Below are positions 1 through 4,694 of a stretch of DNA of 5,609 nucleotides, in pieces (within the stretch, counting starts at the first letter, position 1; each line of letters begins with the position of its first letter). A program made the translations under genes and the position numbers. The notes under the pieces were generated by a model. The model ran no database searches and had not been told where the DNA came from. It was given only the letters and a program-made list of their open reading frames with translations. Source of the stretch: Patescibacteria group bacterium (lineage in GTDB: Bacteria > Patescibacteriota > Minisyncoccia > Phycocordibacterales > PALSA-1337); the NCBI GenBank assembly GCA_023487965.1, contig JAMDBV010000017.1, forward strand, positions 1 to 5,609, given 5' to 3'.

Positions 1-1620
1 TATCTGTCTAGCTATATTCGGATCGATAATCTGTATAGGGCTGGTTGTCGCATTCTCGAGCAAGTTGTCATCCTTGTCATATACTTGCAAAACAGTGCGC
101 CACGGATTTTTGATGCCATCATTGGCGAACACACCGTATGCCCCGACTAAGTCTATGAGACGTACCTCGCCACCTCCAAGCACCAACGTCAGCCCGTATC
201 GGTTTGGATCATTCAACGTCGTAATGCCAAGATCGGTGGCAGTCTTTATCGAATCCTTTATGCCCGCCAAGTATAGGGTTTTGACCGCCGGAATGTTTCT
301 TGACTGGGCGAGGGCGAAACGCATAGTCATCGGCCCTTCGAAGACATTGTCATATTCGCCCGGGGTATAGCAGATTTTATCAGGATTGTCGTTGGGATTT
401 ATTGTCTTGCCGTCGGGTGTGCACTGCGTCGAGAATTGAGTTTTTGTGTCAAAAATGGCGGTTTCTGTCGTGTATCCTTTTTCAAACGCTGTTGCGTAGA
501 CGAAGGGTTTGAATGTGGAACCCGGTTGGCGTAGACCTAGAGCAACGTTGTAATTGCCGTCGATTGAGGGATCGAAATAGTCGCGAGACCCCATCAACGA
601 TAGAACATCACCCGTCTTTGGATCGATAGCCACCATAGCCGTATTGCTGGCATTGAAGTTTGAGGATAGAGTCGGAGCAAATTTTGCCACGGTACTCTCC
701 ATCTTTTGTTGCATATCGAAATCCAAAGTTGTGATCACACGCAAACCGCCGTTATTCACGGCGTCTTCGCCGTATTTCTCGGCCAAATAATCTTTTACCA
801 TCATGACAAAATGCGGCGCACGGATACCGAAGGAATTTTTGGAGAGAAACTGAACCTTTTCCTTTGTCGCGTTCGCATATTCATCGGCTGTTATCATGTT
901 GAGATCGCGCATGCGTGAAAGCACAAGTCTGGCACGGGCGTCCAAGGCCTCTTTGTGAATGCCGTATGGCGAATAATAAGTCGGTGCCTGAGGTATGGCG
1001 GCAAGATACGCGGATTCGGCCAAGGTCAATTCCTTTGCGGGTTTGCCGTAGAATGATTGACTGGCCTCCTCGATGCCGTATATGGTGCCGCCGTATGGTG
1101 ATTCGTTGAGATATGTCTCCAATATGGCGTCCTTGCTTATGGACTTTGTGAGTTTGATCGAGAGTATCCATTCTTTGATCTTGCGGGTGATTGTCTTGTC
1201 TTGCGTCAAAAGGGAATTCTTGATCACTTGTTGAGTGATCGTTGACGCCCCTTGATCGTAACTTCCCGACATGATGTCTGTGAGTACCGCTCTCACTATC
1301 GATGTAGGCTCGATGCCTATATTGTTGTAAAAATTGGAATCCTCGATGGCGATAGTGGCGTTGCGGACATACGGCGAAATGTCCGAAAGGGGAACAACGG
1401 TTCTCTTCGTGTCCGTGTTTACGTCGTACAAAAGTATTTTGCCGGTTCGATCGTATATTTTGGTCGATTGAGTGATAACGCGGCTCTCAAAGGCATTGAG
1501 GTCCGGCATCTTCAGTGTCGCGACCCATAGGGCAAAAGCGCCCGTCGAAAGTAGCAAAAGAGAGATCACAAGGAATATGATAGAGCGCACAATATGCTTC
1601 TTGTGCCGTCTTTTCGCCAT
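1..1620 (-). CDS. Bifunctional class A penicillin-binding protein (GT51 transglycosylase + transpeptidase), C-terminus cut by window edge
   Basis: This membrane-anchored enzyme polymerises lipid II into glycan strands and crosslinks stem peptides outside the membrane. 540 residues are visible from the ATG at 1620, and the frame is open at base 1. A basic N-terminus (MAKRRHKKH) precedes one membrane segment at about residues 11-34. The GT51 domain (about 50-230) shows EDSNFY with catalytic Glu93, GASTITQQ at 124-131, RKIKE with the second Glu at 150, and ILETYLN at 166-172. The transpeptidase domain starts at about 325, with GSTFKP carrying nucleophile Ser368 and Lys371, and SRN at 440-442. 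The KTG motif must lie beyond the window. The usual family length of 700-900 residues fits a truncated view. Odd point: the GT51 motif EDxxFxxHxG has Asn100 in place of His. It lies 37 bases from the acidic-protein gene but has its own promoter, whose predicted start is at the ATG. The subtype (1A-like or other) cannot be decided. Confidence 0.95.
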   Translation of the reverse strand, partial: MAKRRHKKHIVRSIIFLVISLLLLSTGAFALWVATLKMPDLNAFESRVITQSTKIYDRTGKILLYDVNTDTKRTVVPLSDISPYVRNATIAIEDSNFYNNIGIEPTSIVRAVLTDIMSGSYDQGASTITQQVIKNSLLTQDKTITRKIKEWILSIKLTKSISKDAILETYLNESPYGGTIYGIEEASQSFYGKPAKELTLAESAYLAAIPQAPTYYSPYGIHKEALDARARLVLSRMRDLNMITADEYANATKEKVQFLSKNSFGIRAPHFVMMVKDYLAEKYGEDAVNNGGLRVITTLDFDMQQKMESTVAKFAPTLSSNFNASNTAMVAIDPKTGDVLSLMGSRDYFDPSIDGNYNVALGLRQPGSTFKPFVYATAFEKGYTTETAIFDTKTQFSTQCTPDGKTINPNDNPDKICYTPGEYDNVFEGPMTMRFALAQSRNIPAVKTLYLAGIKDSIKTATDLGITTLNDPNRYGLTLVLGGGEVRLIDLVGAYGVFANDGIKNPWRTVLQVYDKDDNLLENATTSPIQIIDPNIARQI

Positions 1621-1655
1621 GAATCATATTATAGGCGTATTTGATGTAATATCAA
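1621..1655 (-). promoter_or_regulatory. Sigma70-type promoter of the PBP gene, predicted leaderless start
   Basis: On the minus strand, TTGATA (1650-1655) is followed by a 16-base spacer and a perfect TATAAT (1628-1633). Counting seven bases from the -10 puts the transcription start at about 1621, one base before the ATG at 1620. There is no room for a ribosome binding site, so a leaderless mRNA is predicted. The -35 lies just past the stop codon of the acidic-protein gene. The region 1641-1655 is also an imperfect palindrome (TTGAT, five bases, ATCAA) overlapping the -35 and spacer, a possible operator. Confidence 0.65.
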
Positions 1656-1657
1656 AG

Positions 1658-1921
1658 TTATTGTTCCCAGTGATCTCCGAACGGATCGGCGAAGTCGCTA
1701 TCGATACCGATCGCATCAGAATCCTCATCGTCATCGTTTGCGGTAAAATCATCTTCTTTGTCATCTGCAATGGTCTCCTCGACCTCGTCGATTTCGGCGA
1801 TGATCGGTGCCTTGCTTTTCTTGAACGAAGTTGGCTCGAGCGATTCCGATATTTCCTCTTCCGCATCGGTGATCGGTTCGGTCGGCGCGACATTCTGTGT
1901 CTTTGTTTTTATTTTCGGCAT
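1658..1921 (-). CDS. Small highly acidic hypothetical protein (87 aa)
   Basis: I do not recognise the family. The N-terminus is short and basic (MPKIKTKTQN), and the rest is strongly acidic. By count, 28 of 87 residues are Asp or Glu, against seven Lys and no Arg. The densest stretch, residues about 53-70, includes ANDDDEDSD. The protein ends in an ordered-looking motif, DPFGDHWEQ, with the only Trp. There is no membrane segment, signal peptide or Cys. It is probably disordered for most of its length. It sits between ruvC and the PBP gene in the same direction, and a promoter-like pair lies just upstream, suggesting it is a real gene with separate expression. A role as a nucleic-acid mimic or a polymerase or ribosome partner would be speculation. 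The start is the only ATG near that promoter; no Shine-Dalgarno is visible. Confidence 0.7.
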   Translation of the reverse strand: MPKIKTKTQNVAPTEPITDAEEEISESLEPTSFKKSKAPIIAEIDEVEETIADDKEDDFTANDDDEDSDAIGIDSDFADPFGDHWEQ

Positions 1922-1945
1922 ATTATTGATACTTTAATGACTACA

Positions 1946-1974
1946 TTTTTAGCAAAGCCGAAAAAGGTTGGCAA
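1946..1974 (-). promoter_or_regulatory. Putative promoter of the acidic-protein gene
   Basis: The minus strand reads TTGCCA (1969-1974, five of six to consensus), a 17-base spacer, then TAAAAA (1946-1951, four of six) with an extended -10 TG one base before it. The predicted start is near 1939, leaving a leader of roughly 18 bases before the ATG at 1921. The pattern is in the only real gap (80 bases) of the ruvC-to-PBP stretch. Confidence 0.45.
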
Positions 1975-1991
1975 TACCGTATATGAAAAAC

Positions 1992-2000
1992 TGTGGATAA
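1992..2000 (-). promoter_or_regulatory. Perfect DnaA-box sequence (TTATCCACA)
   Basis: The minus strand carries the exact consensus nonamer TTATCCACA, one base after the ruvC stop codon and 17 bases upstream of the putative -35 of the acidic-protein gene. I see no cluster of further boxes and no AT-rich unwinding region, so this is not an origin. It could be a DnaA-controlled regulatory site or a chance match. Confidence 0.4.
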
Positions 2001-2001
2001 G

Positions 2002-2487
2002 TCAGCGCACGGCGCTATGAGTTAGAGCGACGGCGATAGCGTCGTATTCATCGTCGAGTTTTTTGGGCGGGACGTTTACTAGCATATGGACCATTTTGAT
2101 CATGCGAGTCTTGTCGCTGGTGCCGTCGCTCGTAATGGCGGTTTTGATCTGCATCGGGCTGTATTCAAAAACGGGAATATGGCGCTTGGCGGCCTCGTAT
2201 ATGATGATGCCACGGGCCTCGGCTACGCGCATAGCCGTTTTCTGATTCTTGGTTATAAAAAGCGTTTCCATGGCAACGGCATCGACGACATAATCCTCAA
2301 AAATCTTTTCTATGCGTTCTCCTATGGCGCGGAGCCGCTCATGTATATCGGCATTTTTATTCGTGGTAAAACATTCTGAATGCACGACTGTATCTTTGCC
2401 GTGAATGTCTTGCGCGACGATAGCGATGCCGAGTCTGTCATATCCGGGATCGATGCCGAGAATGTTTATGCTTTTATTATTCGGCAT
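2002..2487 (-). CDS. ruvC: Crossover junction endodeoxyribonuclease RuvC
   Basis: RuvC is the dimeric resolvase that cuts Holliday junctions symmetrically, with Mg2+, after RuvAB branch migration. The 161-residue RNase H-like fold shows all four catalytic acids. Asp13 is in GIDPG, Glu74 in VAMETLF, and Asp146 and Asp149 in the C-terminal DEYDAIAVALTH stretch. The basic substrate-binding segment around residues 119-132 (TSDGTSDKTRMIKM) matches the family. Length is close to the usual 160-175. The frame is open upstream to 2568, but the start at 2487 is chosen because it puts the first beta strand (INILGIDPG) at the N-terminus as in the family. The longer version would add 27 low-complexity residues read from inside yebC. 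It overlaps the yebC end by 11 bases (ATG CCG AAT AA), suggesting translational coupling. It ends in TGA. Confidence 0.94.
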   Translation of the reverse strand: MPNNKSINILGIDPGYDRLGIAIVAQDIHGKDTVVHSECFTTNKNADIHERLRAIGERIEKIFEDYVVDAVAMETLFITKNQKTAMRVAEARGIIIYEAAKRHIPVFEYSPMQIKTAITSDGTSDKTRMIKMVHMLVNVPPKKLDDEYDAIAVALTHSAVR

Positions 2488-3007
2488 TTGTGTAGACGTT
2501 CTGCACCTCGTCGTTTTCTTCGAGCTCCTCGACGATCGATAGGAGTTTGTCCGAATCTGTTTCATCAAGGGGGACTGTGACTGTTGCTTGCCAACCGTCG
2601 GCGTTTTTCTCGAAAGCCCATGATGCGCTACCAGGACCGGCGAGAGAGATGTCGTTTTTGTGCAATATTGTTTTTATCTCTTGGGAAGCTTTGTTCCTGT
2701 TGTCGGTGAGGGCATGAATAAGAATCGCGACGCCACCGGGACCGTATGCCTCGTAGAGTATGCTTTCCATAGCGGCGCTATTGTCGGCGGTGGCCTTTTT
2801 CACGGCACGTTCGATGGTATCGTTTGGCATATTCTCTTTGCGCGCTTTTTCGATGGCGGCGAGCAAACTCGGGGAAGTCATATTGCCACCGCATTTCTTG
2901 GCTTCAACGGCGATGAGGCGCACAAGTTTGCCATAAATTTTGCTCTTATTGGCATCATTCTTGGCCTTCAGGTGTTTTATTTTCGAAAATTTATTGTGTC
3001 CGGACAT
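2477..3007 (-). CDS. yebC: YebC/TACO1 family protein, short form with an internal deletion
   Basis: YebC/TACO1 proteins were long annotated as transcriptional regulators. More recent work on the family links them to translation, including relief of stalling on proline-rich sequences. The N-terminal signature is present (MSGHNKFSKIKHLKAKND), followed by NMPNDTIERAVKKAT, the YGPGGVAILI strand and TDNRNKASQEI. The end, LEENDEVQNVYTNAE, matches the conserved C-terminus. At 176 residues it is well short of the usual 240-250. Compared with E. coli YebC from memory, about 60 residues after the SASWAFEK stretch (residues about 127-134) are missing, including the conserved ALEAGAED region. The reading frame stays intact, so this is a clean shortened version, not a broken gene. 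It starts 18 bases after the ruvB stop and overlaps ruvC, which implies one transcript. Confidence 0.92.
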   Translation of the reverse strand: MSGHNKFSKIKHLKAKNDANKSKIYGKLVRLIAVEAKKCGGNMTSPSLLAAIEKARKENMPNDTIERAVKKATADNSAAMESILYEAYGPGGVAILIHALTDNRNKASQEIKTILHKNDISLAGPGSASWAFEKNADGWQATVTVPLDETDSDKLLSIVEELEENDEVQNVYTNAE

Positions 3008-3025
3008 GGTGGTTGACTTATTACA

Positions 3026-4036
3026 TTAGAGCAACTTTCCTGAACCCTTAACGCCAAGGTGTTCGTATGCCTTATTGGTTGTGATCCTGCCACGAGGCGT
3101 TCTTTCGAGTAGGCCCAGTTGGATAAGGTACGGCTCATAAACTTCTTCGATCGTCGCCTGCTCTTCGGAAAGGGCGGCCGCCAACGTATTCAGGCCTACC
3201 GGGCCACCCGAGAATTTGTCCATAATAACGCGTAATATTTCGCGATCGGCATTGTTTAGGCCCAGTTGGTCTACACCGAGCATCGCCAATGCTTTCTCGA
3301 CAGTGTCTATATCTAGCTTCTTCTTGTGTATTTGCGCATAGTCGCGGCAACGCCGCAGATGATAGTTGGCCGTGCGCGGGGTGAAGCGTGAACGGCGGGC
3401 GATTTCCTCGATCGCTTTTGCATCGGCTTCGACGGACAGGATCTTGGCCGAACGACGAATGATGTCGGCAATCTCTTCATTGGTATAAAATTCCAGCTTG
3501 AATACGCCACCGGAAAAACGCGATCGAAGCGGTGACGATATCATCGCGATGCGTGTCGTTGCGGCGATCATTGTGAATGGGGGCAGGTCGAGCTGTATCG
3601 TGCGGGCGGAAGGGCCTTTGCCGATAATGATATCGAGTGTACCCGATTCCATGGCGGGGTAGAGGACTTCTTCTATGGCCTTGTTCAGACGATGTATCTC
3701 ATCGATAAACAAGATATCTCCGGCGGAAAGGTTCGTCAGTATAGAGGCCAGATCGCCAACTTTCAATATCGCCGGTCCGGACGTGACCTTGATCTGCGCT
3801 CCGGTCTCGTGCGCGATGAGATGCGCCAAAGTCGTCTTGCCGAGTCCGGGTGGACCATAAAAAAGTATATGTTCCGGCGGGTGAGAGCGTTCTTTGGCGG
3901 CCGAAAGCAGTATATGCAGATTGTCTTTTATGTTTTTTTGGCCTATGTATTCAGCCCAACTGCCGGGACGCAGTGTCTGATCCAGAAAACCGGATTCTTT
4001 GTCCGATGCAGGGGTATTTTTGGAAGTTCTTGACAT
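3026..4036 (-). CDS. ruvB: Holliday junction branch migration DNA helicase RuvB
   Basis: RuvB is the hexameric AAA+ motor that, with RuvA, drives Holliday junction branch migration. The 336 residues match the normal family length. Walker A is GPPGLGKTT (61-69) and Walker B is FIDEIH (110-115). The sensor 1 region is AATTR (158-162), the arginine-finger region PLRSRF (169-174), and the sensor 2 region [13 protein letters not shown] (217-229), where Phe218 stands at a position usually Gly. The C-terminal winged helix holds [13 protein letters not shown] (277-289) and [15 protein letters not shown] (303-317). The ATG at 4036 gives a typical N-terminus with [13 protein letters not shown] at 21-33. 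No Shine-Dalgarno is visible. No ruvA is present beside it. Its start codon overlaps the -35 box of a divergent plus-strand RNA promoter, so its own promoter, if any, lies inside that RNA gene. Confidence 0.97.
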   Translation of the reverse strand: MSRTSKNTPASDKESGFLDQTLRPGSWAEYIGQKNIKDNLHILLSAAKERSHPPEHILFYGPPGLGKTTLAHLIAHETGAQIKVTSGPAILKVGDLASILTNLSAGDILFIDEIHRLNKAIEEVLYPAMESGTLDIIIGKGPSARTIQLDLPPFTMIAATTRIAMISSPLRSRFSGGVFKLEFYTNEEIADIIRRSAKILSVEADAKAIEEIARRSRFTPRTANYHLRRCRDYAQIHKKKLDIDTVEKALAMLGVDQLGLNNADREILRVIMDKFSGGPVGLNTLAAALSEEQATIEEVYEPYLIQLGLLERTPRGRITTNKAYEHLGVKGSGKLL

Positions 4037-4058
4037 TTTGTGTGTGGTATGCTAAGAT
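4030..4058 (+). promoter_or_regulatory. Sigma70-type promoter of the structured RNA
   Basis: The plus strand reads a perfect TTGACA (4030-4035), an optimal 17-base spacer, and TAAGAT (4053-4058, four of six, with the key A at position 2 and T at position 6). A TG one base upstream (4050-4051) makes it an extended -10. The predicted start is base 4065, exactly the first base of the long terminal helix of the RNA. The -35 overlaps the ruvB start codon, so the two genes are divergent with overlapping control regions. Confidence 0.6.
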
Positions 4059-4064
4059 ACTTAC

Positions 4065-4250
4065 GAAACACAACGAGTTCATGGACCTCTAAGCAATGGC
4101 CCCTCAAGAGGTTTGGGCATAGTACTAAGGACATTTTGGTTTTCTTTTTTTATTAAGAATTGACTGGAATTATCCTCGGGACTGTGCCTCGCTTCCGGCG
4201 TCATGCCAGAAGATATTGCTTAGAGATCTATGTGCTCGTTTTTGTGTCTC
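4065..4250 (+). ncRNA. Putative structured small RNA, rod-shaped, 6S-like architecture
   Basis: The 5' and 3' halves pair along their length. Bases 4065-4073 pair with 4242-4250 (8 of 9), 4074-4077 with 4235-4238, and 4080-4097 with 4215-4232 (17 of 18, including an uninterrupted 11). An asymmetric internal loop follows: 4098-4114 on the 5' side, and on the 3' side a hairpin, 4192-4199 with 4205-4212 (7 of 8, loop GUCAU). An upper helix is 4115-4123 with 4181-4189, all nine pairs formed with G-U allowed. A short helix, 4128-4131 with 4173-4176, leads to a U-rich apex. Length of about 186 nt, a long closing stem and a loop with a 3'-side hairpin resemble 6S RNA, the RNA polymerase mimic. I see no convincing 6S sequence signature. 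A minus-strand ruvB leader would fold almost as well: wobble pairs do not choose the strand, the promoter does. RNase P, tmRNA and SRP RNA motifs are absent. Confidence 0.6.
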
Positions 4251-4260
4251 TGTGGCAACA

Positions 4261-4310
4261 CTAACGCCCGCCCGAGCAAAAATCAATGAAATTTTGGGGA
4301 TTAGTTTTTT
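4261..4310 (+). terminator. Possible rho-independent terminator after the structured RNA
   Basis: An imperfect composite hairpin ends in six T residues (4305-4310). CTAA (4261-4264) pairs with TTAG (4301-4304), CCC (4271-4273) with GGG (4296-4298), and AAAAT (4279-4283) with ATTTT (4291-4295) around a seven-base loop. The T run directly follows the stem, as in intrinsic terminators, but bulges make the stem weak. If used, the primary transcript would be about 246 nt, ending short of the convergent coiled-coil gene. Confidence 0.35.
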
Positions 4311-4332
4311 CAAAAGCGTTTTTGACCTGGCG

Positions 4333-4671
4333 TCAATAGCGCGCAGATTTGCCGTGCTGGCCTGTGTCTCGCTCTGCTTCCACCAATTTTCTATTGGTGT
4401 CATCTATTTCTCGGTGGTGTCGTAACTGCTCGTCGCGCAAGACCCGCAATTCATTTGTCAGTTTGGTGGAATCACTCTTGTTTTTCATAACAATCCTTTT
4501 CTTATCTGCTAACGATTTTTCCAACTCCGGTATTTCTCTGGTAAGAGCCGTTATTTCTTCATTAAGTTTGTTCAATTCCTGTTCCTTTTCTTTGATCTTC
4601 CTGCTACTCTCCTCTAGGGCGCGATTCAATTCCTGTATCACGCGACCCAAACTATTTTTGTCTTGAATCAT
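4333..4671 (-). CDS. Coiled-coil hypothetical protein (112 aa)
   Basis: I do not recognise a family. Residues about 8-100 form a nearly continuous charged heptad pattern rich in Glu, Lys, Leu and Asn (for example LNKLNEEITALTREIPELEK), typical of a long parallel or antiparallel coiled coil. There is no signal peptide, membrane segment, Cys or catalytic motif. The short tail after about residue 100 (DTGQHGKSARY) is polar. It starts 23 bases after the stop of the pilus ATPase gene, so it is probably co-transcribed and may have a structural or scaffolding role near the pilus machinery; that link rests on position only. A -10-like GATAAT (minus strand, 4681-4686) lies ten bases before the ATG but has no good -35. 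No Shine-Dalgarno is visible. It ends in TGA, convergent with the putative RNA gene. Confidence 0.75.
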   Translation of the reverse strand: MIQDKNSLGRVIQELNRALEESSRKIKEKEQELNKLNEEITALTREIPELEKSLADKKRIVMKNKSDSTKLTNELRVLRDEQLRHHREIDDTNRKLVEAERDTGQHGKSARY

Positions 4672-4694
4672 CGTATTGTTATTATCTATTAATA

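Noticed and set aside
1992..2000. Replication origin suggested by the DnaA box
   Set aside because: There is only one box, no dnaA or dnaN gene and no AT-rich unwinding region.
1472..2020. Plus-strand open frame of 182 codons
   Set aside because: It lies opposite the PBP start, the acidic gene and the promoter gaps; the minus-strand reading has recognisable PBP sequence and promoters, while this frame has no recognisable domain.
2488..2568. Longer ruvC start at 2568
   Set aside because: The extra 27 residues are Ser/Arg/Thr-rich shadow of the yebC C-terminus; the start at 2487 gives the standard RuvC N-terminus.
4065..4250. RNase P, tmRNA or SRP RNA as the identity of the structured RNA
   Set aside because: GAGGCACAGUCC on the minus strand resembles the RNase P motif GAGGAAAGUCC only loosely, with no partner motif and too little length. 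There is no tRNA-like end or tag frame for tmRNA, and no GGAA-capped helix with the AGCA loop for SRP RNA.
4170..4403. Open minus-strand frame of 77 codons after the coiled-coil gene
   Set aside because: It overlaps the end of the coiled-coil gene in another frame and runs into the structured RNA; composition is unlike a protein and shows no continuation of the coiled coil that would suggest a frameshift.
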